The notes: a model not told the origin generated them from the letters alone. A stretch of DNA of 6,529 nt from an uncultured Lachnospiraceae bacterium (GCA_947631755.1 CANRMO010000138.1:1-6529), one strand, 5' to 3'. Positions 1 through 6,299 are shown, counted from the first letter of the stretch. Translations and numbers: made by a program.

Positions 1-10
1 AATACCCAAT

Positions 11-38
11 CAGTTGTATTGAGCACAATCTACAACTG
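11..38 (+). promoter_or_regulatory. Hairpin in the rpsU leader, abutting the ribosome binding site
   Basis: Bases 11-18 (CAGTTGTA) and 31-38 (TACAACTG) are perfect reverse complements. Inside them TTG (19-21) can pair with CAA (26-28), leaving loop AGCA and a two-base bulge (29-30). The last stem base, G38, is also the first base of the purine-rich SD run (38-46), so the fold touches the site where ribosomes bind rpsU mRNA. No T-run follows, so it is not an intrinsic terminator. A role in translational control of rpsU is inference; a DNA operator or the tail of an upstream element outside the window is also possible. Confidence 0.45.
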
Positions 39-60
39 GAGGGAGGTTAGGTGTGATACA

Positions 61-237
61 ATGTCTAGTGTAACAGTTAAAGAAAACGAATCATTGGATA
101 GTGCATTGCGTCGTTTCAAACGAAATTGCGCAAAGGCGGGGATCCAGCAGGAGATTCGGAAGAGAGAGCATTATGAAAAACCAAGTGTCAGACGCAAAAA
201 GAAGTCTGAGGCAGCTCGTAAAAGGAAATACAAATAA
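61..237 (+). CDS. rpsU: 30S ribosomal protein S21 (bS21)
   Basis: The gene encodes 58 residues, the normal bS21 length. bS21 is a small, very basic protein of the 30S platform near the anti-Shine-Dalgarno end of 16S rRNA, where it helps in initiation. The sequence has the family hallmarks: a short N-terminal strand (SVTVKENESLDSALRRFKR), then a basic helix with CAKAG at about 22-26, and a Lys/Arg-rich tail (RRKKKSEAARKRKYK). The ATG at 61 gives the canonical N-terminus. An in-frame TTG at 19 would add 14 atypical residues and would lie inside the leader hairpin. The SD run GGAGGGAGG (38-46) is 14 bases from the ATG, a little long. A strong terminator follows, so it is probably expressed apart from the downstream cluster. 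Identification is certain; only the initiation details are open. Confidence 0.97.
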   Translation: MSSVTVKENESLDSALRRFKRNCAKAGIQQEIRKREHYEKPSVRRKKKSEAARKRKYK

Positions 238-248
238 TAAGCACATAG

Positions 249-296
249 AAAGCAGCCTGTTTTCATATATTTAGAAAGCAGGCTGTTTTCGATTTT
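249..296 (+). terminator. Rho-independent terminator after rpsU
   Basis: A 12-bp stem pairs 253-264 (CAGCCTGTTTTC) with 274-285 (GAAAGCAGGCTG), with one G-U pair, around a 9-base loop (265-273). AAAG at 249-252 can extend the stem into the TTTT at 286-289. A second T-run (293-296) follows. It starts 11 bases after the rpsU stop and should separate rpsU from yqfC. Confidence 0.9.
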
Positions 297-331
297 GTAC
301 GAAGGCATGGCGGTTCTTTGAAGCGGCGGGA

Positions 332-359
332 ACGATTTTTTTCCTGCCTGCATAAAATA
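332..359 (+). promoter_or_regulatory. Candidate mother-cell sigma factor promoter for yqfC-yqfD
   Basis: CATAAAATA (351-359) fits the sigma-K -10 pattern CATANNNTA and is close to the sigma-E -10 CATACAAT. An AC at 332-333 stands 17 bases upstream, the sigma-K -35 arrangement; the sigma-E -35 match in the same place is poor. Transcription would begin near 366, giving a leader of about 20 bases before the yqfC ATG at 387. It is known that yqfC-yqfD of B. subtilis are sigma-E dependent. TAAAAT at 353-358 also resembles a sigma-A -10, but I see no matching -35. The short A/T-rich motif could arise by chance. Confidence 0.4.
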
Positions 360-386
360 ATAAAAAGCGATTGGGGAAAGTTTGGG

Positions 387-644
387 ATGAAAAGGATTTC
401 TCAGTCTATGGATGTGCCGCCAGATGTGCTGGAGGGAGCTACCATCGTCACAATGTATGGCAGTCAGAGCGCCCTGGTGGAAAATTATAAATCGATCATT
501 GAATTTACTCCGAATCTGATAAAGTTACAGGGAAAACACATCCGGCTGATGTTTGAGGGGATCAATCTGCAGATTGACCGTTTTACAAGGGATGACTGTA
601 AAATTTGCGGCAATATACAGGAGGTTCATTATATTCCCATGTGA
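387..644 (+). CDS. yqfC: Sporulation protein YqfC (YabP/YqfC family)
   Basis: The 85-residue product matches the small YabP/YqfC family: a PPDV motif (residues 11-14), then a beta-rich body with the pattern ATIVTMYGSQSALVENYKSI (about 18-37), the IKLQGKHIRLMFEGINLQID strands (45-64), and the typical ending GNIQEVHYIPM. It has no catalytic residues or membrane segment. The family is made in the mother cell during sporulation; its biochemical role is not established. I chose the ATG at 387, the first ATG in frame, with GGGGAAAG (373-380) as a weak SD. An in-frame TTG at 318 would give 108 residues with a basic N-terminal extension. B. subtilis YqfC is about 93 residues, so both are near family length, but the candidate promoter at 332-359 would exclude the TTG. 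The stop lies 13 bases before yqfD, so the two are surely cotranscribed. Confidence 0.85.
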   Translation: MKRISQSMDVPPDVLEGATIVTMYGSQSALVENYKSIIEFTPNLIKLQGKHIRLMFEGINLQIDRFTRDDCKICGNIQEVHYIPM

Positions 645-654
645 GGGGGTGATC
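644..654 (+). promoter_or_regulatory. Strong ribosome binding site selecting the TTG start of yqfD
   Basis: AGGGGGTGATC begins on the last base of the yqfC stop codon. Bases 645-654 match the extended anti-SD complement GGAGGTGATC with only an A-to-G change, which still pairs as G-U. The core sits 8 bases before TTG 658, the expected distance. It argues for TTG 658 over the in-frame GTG at 649, which lies inside the site itself. Confidence 0.8.
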
Positions 655-657
655 GGC

Positions 658-1905
658 TTGAAATGGTATAAGGGGTATGTGACCTGCCGGGCTGCGGATG
701 GTTCTTATGAGAGATTTTTGAATATCTGCCGCCACCACAACATTGAGATGCACCATATCAGGCAGGATTCGGCGCTTTTTTTTACGATGAGCGCCTCGGA
801 TTACGTTCGTCTGGTCCCTCTGGCGTACAAGACCTCCGTTGTCCCGCATATTGAGAAGAGGAGCGGGTTCCCATTCTGGGTGCGTCATGTAATGAGGGAG
901 TGGACGTTTTACAGCGGTTTTTTATTGTTTCTTGTTTCCCTTGAGGTCATGTCTTCTTTTGTGTGGCAGATTTCTTTTTCCGGGCAGAAGACCTTCACGA
1001 AAGAGACACTGGCAAGGGATATGGAAACCCTTAATGTACATACCGGAATGAGGAGAAAAAATCTGGATTGCGATGCGATTGAGAAATCCATCCGGCAGTT
1101 TCATCCTCAGATCAGCTGGGTCTCCGCGGAGGAAGTGGGGAGTCTCTTGAAAGTTTCTGTCAAAGAAGGGCAGAATTTTGAGGAGAAAGAAGAGGAGAAA
1201 CCCTGTCATCTGACTGCCCGGTATGGAGGCGTGGTACAGTCTGTCACGGTAAACAGGGGGACTGCGGCGGTCAAACCGGGGGATACTGTCAAAAAGGGCG
1301 ATATTCTGATCAGCGGCATTGTCCCAGTTACAGATGACAGCGATGAGGTGGCAGAAAAATGGCCGGTGGCTGCGAGGGGCGAGGTTGTCATAAAGGCGGA
1401 GCAGACATTTTCGGAAAAAATCCCGCTGGTATATAAAAGGAAAGTGAAAACCGGGCGCATCCTGACCAGGTGGAAGATACAGGCCGGTGATTCAAGATTT
1501 TCGCTAAAAAATCCGTTTAAACAGTTGGATAATTCCAGCAGATATGATATAATTACTGGCGTATGTTGTGACAGAAAGGTATATCCGCTGCCGGTATCGC
1601 TCAAAATCCAGAAAAAATCATTTGTCGAATATAACTGGAAAGATGCCGAGTATTCCCGGGAAGAATTAAAACAGGAGGGATACCGGAGATACAACAGGCT
1701 GTTGTATCAGCTGTCCAGGGATAATCTGGAGGTGCTTGAGCGCTCGGCTGTTCTGAAACAGCAGGATGAAAAAAACTGGCTCCTGGAGGGAAAAGTTTCT
1801 TTTCTCTGTCGCGAGGCGGACAGTAAGCCAGTCGCGGAGAAGGAGACGAAAGTGAAAAAGCGCGGAAATGAGGCTGAGAATGACGAATCAGGAGATAATT
1901 CTTGA
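658..1905 (+). CDS. yqfD: Sporulation protein YqfD
   Basis: The 415-residue product (TTG start) is a bitopic membrane protein, close to the roughly 400 residues of B. subtilis YqfD. The N-terminal region (1-80, starting MKWYKGYVTCRA) is followed by one hydrophobic segment at about 83-104. A large basic extracytoplasmic part follows: residues 115-170 have the 'Lys/Asp-IEKSIRQFHPQISWVS' character of a POTRA/FtsQ-like module. Then comes GGVVQSVTVNRGTAAVKPGDTV (190-211), a turn-rich stretch also seen in family members, and a Lys/Glu-rich tail (392-415) of low complexity. The family is made in the mother cell with YqfC; its function is unknown. The start is set by the excellent SD at 644-654. Its 3' end overlaps the start of phoH by 26 bases, and a vegetative-type promoter lies inside it at 1525-1553. 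The family call is firm from sequence and from its place between yqfC and phoH. Confidence 0.9.
   Translation: MKWYKGYVTCRAADGSYERFLNICRHHNIEMHHIRQDSALFFTMSASDYVRLVPLAYKTSVVPHIEKRSGFPFWVRHVMREWTFYSGFLLFLVSLEVMSSFVWQISFSGQKTFTKETLARDMETLNVHTGMRRKNLDCDAIEKSIRQFHPQISWVSAEEVGSLLKVSVKEGQNFEEKEEEKPCHLTARYGGVVQSVTVNRGTAAVKPGDTVKKGDILISGIVPVTDDSDEVAEKWPVAARGEVVIKAEQTFSEKIPLVYKRKVKTGRILTRWKIQAGDSRFSLKNPFKQLDNSSRYDIITGVCCDRKVYPLPVSLKIQKKSFVEYNWKDAEYSREELKQEGYRRYNRLLYQLSRDNLEVLERSAVLKQQDEKNWLLEGKVSFLCREADSKPVAEKETKVKKRGNEAENDESGDNS
1525..1553 (+). promoter_or_regulatory. Candidate sigma-A promoter inside yqfD, reading toward phoH-ybeY
   Basis: A perfect TATAAT (1548-1553) is preceded by TG one base upstream (1545-1546), an extended -10. 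TTGGAT (1525-1530) stands exactly 17 bases from the -10 and keeps the TTG of the -35 consensus. It lies in an A/T-richer patch of an otherwise GC-moderate gene. Transcription would start near 1560, about 320 bases ahead of phoH. The role is inferred: it would let the housekeeping genes phoH and ybeY be made when the sporulation promoter upstream is silent. Confidence 0.5.
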
Positions 1906-2878
1906 CATACCAGTAGAACATGAAAAAAATATATTTGGCGGCCTTGACTGCCATGTGAAAAAAATTGAGCGGGCACTCAAGGTGAATGTCGTTCCGAGAA
2001 ATGGATCTGTTAAGATACTGGGGCCGGAACAAAACATCGCAGAGGCTGGCAGAGTGTTCGGGGAACTAATTGCTCTGTCCGGGCGCGGAAATGTGATTAC
2101 GGAGCAGAATGTCGATTATGTGATCGCTCTTGTGAGGGAGAAGTCACAGGGATCCCTGGCGGAGATTGATAAAGAGGTGATCGCGCATACCGTACAGGGA
2201 AAGCCGATCAAACCAAAGACCCTGGGACAGCAGAAATATGTGCGCCAGATCCGAGATAAGATGATGGTGTTTGGCATCGGGCCCGCGGGGACCGGAAAGA
2301 CGTATCTCGCTATGGCTATGGCGATCCAGGCATTTAAGAGTGATGAAGTGGGCAAGATCATTCTGACAAGGCCGGCCATCGAGGCGGGGGAGAAACTCGG
2401 GTTTCTTCCCGGAGACCTGCAGAGTAAGATTGACCCCTATCTGAGACCGCTCTATGACGCCCTCTATCAGATCATGGGGGCGGAAAGTTTTATAAAAAAT
2501 TCGGAAAAGGGATTGATTGAGGTGGCTCCGCTTGCCTATATGCGCGGGAGGACGCTCGACAACGCTTTTATCATTCTGGATGAAGCGCAGAACACGACAC
2601 CGGCCCAGATGAAGATGTTTCTGACCCGCATCGGGTTTGGCTCGAAAGTTGTCATTACCGGCGACCTGTCCCAGAAAGATCTCCCCTTTAGCACTGAGTC
2701 GGGGCTTGACCAGGCGGCAGCCGTGTTGAAAGATGTAGAGGAGATTGGGTTCAGTTACCTGACAAATAAAGATGTAGTGCGTCATCCTCTGGTGCAGAAG
2801 ATCGTACATGCCTATGAAAAGTTTGAGGCAAGGGAGAAGTATCGGGAAAACCGCAAAAAACAGGTGAGGAAAAAATGA
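1880..2878 (+). CDS. phoH: PhoH family ATPase (YbeZ/PhoL type)
   Basis: The 332-residue product is a cytoplasmic P-loop NTPase of full family length. An N-terminal KH-like RNA-binding segment (about 14-67, including VVPRNGSVKILGP) precedes the PhoH core. The core has Walker A GPAGTGKT (134-141), the family signature RPAIEAGEKLGFLPGDL (164-180), Walker B IILDEAQN (231-238) and a sensor-like VVITGDLSQKDLP (257-269). In E. coli the homologue YbeZ binds YbeY and takes part in rRNA maturation; the adjacent ybeY here fits that. I chose ATG 1880 because GAGG (1870-1873) lies 6 bases before it; ATG 1868 would add MRLR and has no SD. The start lies inside yqfD and the stop overlaps the ybeY start as ATGA, so translation of the three genes is probably coupled. 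All NTPase motifs are intact. Confidence 0.96.
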   Translation: MTNQEIILDIPVEHEKNIFGGLDCHVKKIERALKVNVVPRNGSVKILGPEQNIAEAGRVFGELIALSGRGNVITEQNVDYVIALVREKSQGSLAEIDKEVIAHTVQGKPIKPKTLGQQKYVRQIRDKMMVFGIGPAGTGKTYLAMAMAIQAFKSDEVGKIILTRPAIEAGEKLGFLPGDLQSKIDPYLRPLYDALYQIMGAESFIKNSEKGLIEVAPLAYMRGRTLDNAFIILDEAQNTTPAQMKMFLTRIGFGSKVVITGDLSQKDLPFSTESGLDQAAAVLKDVEEIGFSYLTNKDVVRHPLVQKIVHAYEKFEAREKYRENRKKQVRKK

Positions 2879-3372
2879 CAGTTTTATTTGAAAATGAGAG
2901 TGGTATAGTGTTTGGTTTCCCCCTTCCGCCGTTATTGGATCTTCTGGTCCGCCATGTGACGGAGTATGTAAAGTGCCCCTATGAGGTGGAAGTCAGCGTG
3001 AGTCTGGTGGACCGGGAGAGCATCCACCGGATGAACCGGGAATTCCGCCGGGTGGACAGGCCCACAGATGTGCTCAGTTTTCCTATGATGGAATACGGTG
3101 AGCCGGCGGATTTTGAGAGCGGGGAGTTCCTTGCTTCCCGGACAATTTCTCCCGGGACAGGGGAACTGATGCTGGGCGATATCGTACTCTGCGGGGAAGT
3201 GGTGAGAGAGCAGGCAGAGGAATACGGACACTCAGAGCGCAGAGAGTTTTCTTTTCTTGTGGTGCACAGTATGCTCCATCTGTTTGGCTATGACCATGAG
3301 GGGGAAGAGGAGAGAAATGTGATGGAGGAGCATCAGCGAGAGATCATGGAACAGTTAAATATCCGCAGATAA
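2875..3372 (+). CDS. ybeY: Endoribonuclease YbeY, rRNA maturation factor
   Basis: The 165-residue product is a zinc-dependent single-strand endoribonuclease (UPF0054) needed for 16S rRNA 3'-end maturation and 70S quality control. The metal site H131-x3-H135-x5-H141 (HSMLHLFGYDH) is complete. The upstream family motifs RPTDVLSFP (62-70) and GELMLGDIVLC (96-106) are present. Between them is an acidic insert (about 71-95, MMEYGEPADFESGEF...), longer than in E. coli and typical, as I recall, of Lachnospiraceae YbeY. The start is set by AGGTGAGG (2862-2869), 5 bases before ATG 2875, and by the 4-bp ATGA overlap with phoH. The pairing with phoH is conserved from E. coli to Firmicutes. The 7TM-HD gene pgpH, which sits between phoH and ybeY in B. 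subtilis, is absent. Confidence 0.97.
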   Translation: MTVLFENESGIVFGFPLPPLLDLLVRHVTEYVKCPYEVEVSVSLVDRESIHRMNREFRRVDRPTDVLSFPMMEYGEPADFESGEFLASRTISPGTGELMLGDIVLCGEVVREQAEEYGHSERREFSFLVVHSMLHLFGYDHEGEEERNVMEEHQREIMEQLNIRR

Positions 3373-3408
3373 GCCGCAGGCGGCCGCCGCGCAGAAATGA
3401 GGAAAATT

Positions 3409-4527
3409 ATGAACCAGAAACAGAAAAAACTTGTGATTGGGTGCCTGATCGGGGCAATCGTGCTTATGGTTGCGTTTTTTGGCATCGGATGGTTTATGAT
3501 GGAGGAAAATAAAAAGAAACTGGGTGATGCTGCGCCCGCTCCTATAGCAGAGGAGCCGGCAGCGACTCCGGCGCCGACGGCAGATCCCCACGAGGGCATG
3601 GTACAGAGCACGCTCAACGGGAAGTGGGTAAAGCCCTCGGTGGAGAATAAAAGACCCTTTGCGGTGATGATAAATAATATTGAATACGCATTTTTGCGTC
3701 AGTCCGGTGTGTCCAAAGCAGATGTCGTATACGAGGCTCTGGCAGAGGGGGGGATCACCCGCATGATGGCAGTTTATCAGGATGTGGCCGGAATCAGGGA
3801 GATTGGTTCTGTGCGCAGCGCCCGTCATTATTATGTGCAGCTCGCATATGAGTGGGATGCCATTTTCTGCCATTTTGGGCAGACGAAGTATGCGGTCTCC
3901 AAGATGAACCATCTGGGGACAGAAAATCTGAGTGGACTTTCCGCTATCGGGCCGGTCGTATATGCCAGAAACTATTCTGTCGCCGCCCCGCATAATGTCT
4001 ATACATCGGGAAAGAAACTGAAAAAGGGAGCAAAACAGATGGGATATTCCCTTAAAAAACGATCTGGCAGGCAGGCGGAACATTTTCAGTTCTATGAGAC
4101 AAATACGGATCTCGCGGATGGGGAGACTGCAAAGAATATTACGATCCCATTTTCTGATTACTCTACCTGTACGATGAAGTACAGCAAAAAACAAAAAAAA
4201 TATTTAAAGAGCGAGTACCGGAAAAAACATATGGACCAGCACAGCAAAAAACAGCTCGCCTTTCACAATGTTATTATCCAGATTGTGGTGGAATCAAATA
4301 AGGACCACAACGGCTATCAGACGATGGAGTTGTCTGACAATAAAGGAAAAGGGTATTATTTTACAAATGGAAAAGGAATTCCCATCCGGTGGGAGCGCAA
4401 AGGTACATCGGGGTCGGTCCGCATGGTTTATTACACAGAGGATGGGGAGACGCTCAAGGTAAACCCGGGAAAGACTTACATCGCAGTGTATCCAAAAAAC
4501 CGGGGGAAGCTGATCCGGTATGAATGA
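3409..4527 (+). CDS. DUF3048 domain protein (YerB-like), membrane-anchored
   Basis: The 372-residue product has a short basic N-terminus (MNQKQKK), one hydrophobic segment (about 9-30) and an Ala/Pro-rich linker (40-60), then an extracytoplasmic DUF3048 domain. The domain signature is clear: RPFAVMINN (82-90), QSGVSKADVVYEALAEGGITR (98-118) and IGSVRSARHYYVQLAYEWDA (132-151). The C-terminal part ends in a compact strand-rich segment (about 324-372, GIPIRWERKG...). B. subtilis YerB is a lipoprotein; here Cys12 lies within the hydrophobic segment with no lipobox, so a signal anchor is more likely. The function is unknown in the family. ATG 3409 is chosen because GAGG (3399-3402) lies 6 bases before it; ATG 3397 would add MRKI with poor SD spacing. 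It follows ybeY by 36 bases with no terminator. Residues 258-282 are unusually Lys-rich. Confidence 0.88.
   Translation: MNQKQKKLVIGCLIGAIVLMVAFFGIGWFMMEENKKKLGDAAPAPIAEEPAATPAPTADPHEGMVQSTLNGKWVKPSVENKRPFAVMINNIEYAFLRQSGVSKADVVYEALAEGGITRMMAVYQDVAGIREIGSVRSARHYYVQLAYEWDAIFCHFGQTKYAVSKMNHLGTENLSGLSAIGPVVYARNYSVAAPHNVYTSGKKLKKGAKQMGYSLKKRSGRQAEHFQFYETNTDLADGETAKNITIPFSDYSTCTMKYSKKQKKYLKSEYRKKHMDQHSKKQLAFHNVIIQIVVESNKDHNGYQTMELSDNKGKGYYFTNGKGIPIRWERKGTSGSVRMVYYTEDGETLKVNPGKTYIAVYPKNRGKLIRYE
4181..4253 (+). repeat. Short direct repeat in an A-rich, Lys-coding patch
   Basis: The 13-mer ACAGCAAAAAACA occurs at 4181-4193 and again at 4241-4253, exactly 60 bases (20 codons) apart, in frame in the DUF3048 gene. 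The patch also has a run of eight A (4193-4200). It encodes a Lys-rich surface-type segment with two SKKQ units (residues 259-262 and 279-282). It may be a small internal duplication or only codon bias for lysine. Confidence 0.45.
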
Positions 4528-4570
4528 AACCGGGAGTAAGGTGGCGCTGATCCCGCCGGGATAGTTTTGG

Positions 4571-6262
4571 ATGAAGAAAAGAAAGGATGAAAATCCAGTG
4601 AGCACAAACAGGGAAACAAGAAAAGCAGATTATTTGAAACAGGGAGGGATACTGGCAATGGCCTCCCTTCTTGTACGTTTTATCGGGCTGGCATACCGCA
4701 TACCGATGAACAATATCCTGGGGACAAAAGGCGTCGGCATTTATGGGATCGCCTTTGATATCTATGATCTTCTGCTGATCATTTCTTCTTACAGTCTGCC
4801 GCTTGCGCTGTCTAAAATTGTTTCCGGCTTGCAGGCAAGACGGGAGTTTAAAAATGTTGGCCGCTCTTTCCAGGTTGCTCTTTTCTTCGGCGTGATCTCT
4901 GGCGGTTTATTTGCTCTTGTTCTGTTGTTTGGCGCCGGGGCGATCGAGCGATATATTTATCCCGAGTATCCCGGAGTCGAGATTCCTCTCCGCGTGCTGG
5001 CACCAACGATTTTTGTCGTTGCGCTGCTCGGTGTGTTCCGCGGTTTTTTCCAGGGGAAAAAGACAATGATGCCGACCGCGTTTTCCCAGGTGATTGAGCA
5101 GATCGTCAACGCGGCGGTCAGTGTGCTCGCCAGCTATTATTTTATGAAGTGGAATGTGGGTAATATCCACCAGGCGGCGTGGGGGGCCGCGGGCGGAACG
5201 CTCGGCACATGTCTGGGGGCAGTGTCAGCGCTTTTGATCCTCCTCTTTCTTTATTGGGTGTACCGGCCGATACAGGTCAAACAGGAGAGGAGAGACCGCA
5301 CCAGGCGCAGGCTGTCCGGCCGCTATCTCTTTATGCTGCTGCTGATGACGATTCTTCCGGTTATTCTCTCGCAGACTGTTTATAATATCACCGGGCTGAT
5401 CGACTATAAATTGTTTGGCTCGCTCAGTTCCGGCAGGGGGATTGATTCTGGCATTATCAGCAGCCTGGCAGGGGTGTACAGTGGACAGTACCGCCTGCTG
5501 TGCAGTGTGCCGATCGCGATCTCTACAGCAGTGGCGTCCTCTATGATACCGAGTGCGGTTGCTGCCTATACGGAGGGTGATGTGGCGCAGTGGAAGAAAA
5601 ATGTCTCTTCCGGGATCAAGTTCAATATGGTTGTCGCCATTCCCTGCGCTGCCGGCTTTTCTATGCTCGGTTTTTCTATCACAAAAATGCTGTTTTCTAC
5701 TTCAGAGACCGTTCTCGGCGTGCCGACCTGGGTTCTCGGTGGAAGGCTTCTGACACTGGGTTCTGTGGCAGTTGTGTTCTATGCGCTGTCCAACGTGACC
5801 GGCGGGGCACTCCAGAGTATTGATAAAATGAGGCTGCCGGTAATTCATTCTGCCATATCACTGATTGTTCACATTCTTGTGGTAGCATTGTTATTGAAAT
5901 ATACAGAAATCGGTATTTATGCACTGATCGCCGGGAATGTAACATTTCCATTTGTCGTCTTTATTTTGAATCTCTGGGCAATCAGACGGTATGTACCGGA
6001 GTACCGGCAGGAATGTGTGAAAACATTCGTTGCACCGGTCGCAGCATCCGCCTGGATGGCTGTGGCGATCGCGCTCGTGTACTGGATTTCCTCGCGTTTT
6101 ATTCCGCTTAATATTGTGTGCACACTGATTACGATATGTGTTGCGGTCTTTGTATATTTTATCGTGCTGCTTCTGCTGCGCGGACTGACAAAAGATGAAT
6201 TGTATGATTTCCCTATGGGCCGCCGGCTGTATCTGCTGGCGAAGCATCTGCATGTAATGTAA
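4571..6262 (+). CDS. MOP-superfamily lipid flippase, SpoVB/MurJ (YtgP)-like
   Basis: The 563-residue protein is almost wholly membrane-embedded, with about 14 predicted helices (roughly 25-45, 57-84, 100-122, 138-158, 168-192, 205-230, 252-275, 297-325, 350-376, 385-412, 424-443, 447-470, 486-506, 512-537), the count for MurJ and SpoVB. Family patterns include the N-terminal GGILAMASLLVRFIGLAYRIP (25-45), RGFFQGKKTMMPTAFSQVIEQ (157-177) and the GGALQSIDKMRLP loop (411-423). Relatives move lipid-linked peptidoglycan precursors (MurJ/YtgP), or act at cortex formation (SpoVB), or export polysaccharide; the sequence alone does not decide which. ATG 4571 gives the longest product but has a weak SD. 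GTG 4598 (MSTNRETRK...) has AAAGGA (4582-4587) 10 bases upstream and matches the shorter N-terminus of relatives, so it is a serious alternative. It lies 43 bases after the DUF3048 gene, and the VTC gene follows by 37 bases. Confidence 0.9.
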   Translation: MKKRKDENPVSTNRETRKADYLKQGGILAMASLLVRFIGLAYRIPMNNILGTKGVGIYGIAFDIYDLLLIISSYSLPLALSKIVSGLQARREFKNVGRSFQVALFFGVISGGLFALVLLFGAGAIERYIYPEYPGVEIPLRVLAPTIFVVALLGVFRGFFQGKKTMMPTAFSQVIEQIVNAAVSVLASYYFMKWNVGNIHQAAWGAAGGTLGTCLGAVSALLILLFLYWVYRPIQVKQERRDRTRRRLSGRYLFMLLLMTILPVILSQTVYNITGLIDYKLFGSLSSGRGIDSGIISSLAGVYSGQYRLLCSVPIAISTAVASSMIPSAVAAYTEGDVAQWKKNVSSGIKFNMVVAIPCAAGFSMLGFSITKMLFSTSETVLGVPTWVLGGRLLTLGSVAVVFYALSNVTGGALQSIDKMRLPVIHSAISLIVHILVVALLLKYTEIGIYALIAGNVTFPFVVFILNLWAIRRYVPEYRQECVKTFVAPVAASAWMAVAIALVYWISSRFIPLNIVCTLITICVAVFVYFIVLLLLRGLTKDELYDFPMGRRLYLLAKHLHVM

Positions 6263-6284
6263 CAAGATAGTGCCAGAAAAAGAG

Positions 6285-6289
6285 AGGAG
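6285..6289 (+). promoter_or_regulatory. Ribosome binding site deciding the VTC gene start
   Basis: AGGAG in the purine run 6279-6292 stands 10 bases before ATG 6300, but only 3 bases before the out-of-frame ATG 6293. The spacing favours 6300, the frame with recognisable VTC sequence. Confidence 0.65.
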
Positions 6290-6299
6290 AAAATGCTGT

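Noticed and set aside
311..342. A second terminator: GTTC/GAAC pairing before a run of seven T (336-342)
   Set aside because: The stem is only 4 bp with a long loop, and the strong terminator at 249-296 already serves rpsU.
1902..1930. A perfect TTGACA (1902-1907) with AAAAAT 17 bases on, resembling a sigma-A promoter
   Set aside because: The -10 is poor, and the resulting RNA would begin inside phoH after its start codon, with no later in-frame ATG before about residue 128.
2144..2809. A 221-codon open frame on the - strand opposite phoH
   Set aside because: It is a shadow of a highly conserved + strand gene; the product has no coherent domain.
3379..3388. A 10-bp GC palindrome (GGCGGCCGCC) just after ybeY
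   Set aside because: It has no loop space and no T-run, and is too short to support an operator or terminator call.
3355..4194. A 279-codon open frame on the - strand opposite the DUF3048 gene
   Set aside because: It lies antisense to a gene with clear family motifs. Its translation is Cys/His/Arg-rich with no recognisable domain, and codon use fits the + strand gene.
4192..4201. An A-run resembling a programmed -1 frameshift heptamer (A AAA AAA)
   Set aside because: The zero frame continues as a full DUF3048 domain and no stimulatory structure is evident, so it is most simply Lys codons.
4330..4359. TTGTCT-N18-TATTAT inside the DUF3048 gene, a possible promoter for the flippase
   Set aside because: Both boxes are imperfect, the spacing is suboptimal and the region is A/T-rich, so a chance match is likely. 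It remains possible but is not supported enough to list.
4520..4564. A 14-codon frame (MNETGSKVALIPPG) between the DUF3048 and flippase genes, with a 5-bp hairpin at 4550-4562
   Set aside because: The frame is too short to judge and has no recognisable leader features. The stem (ATCCC/GGGAT, 3-base loop) is too short and its T-run too brief for a terminator.
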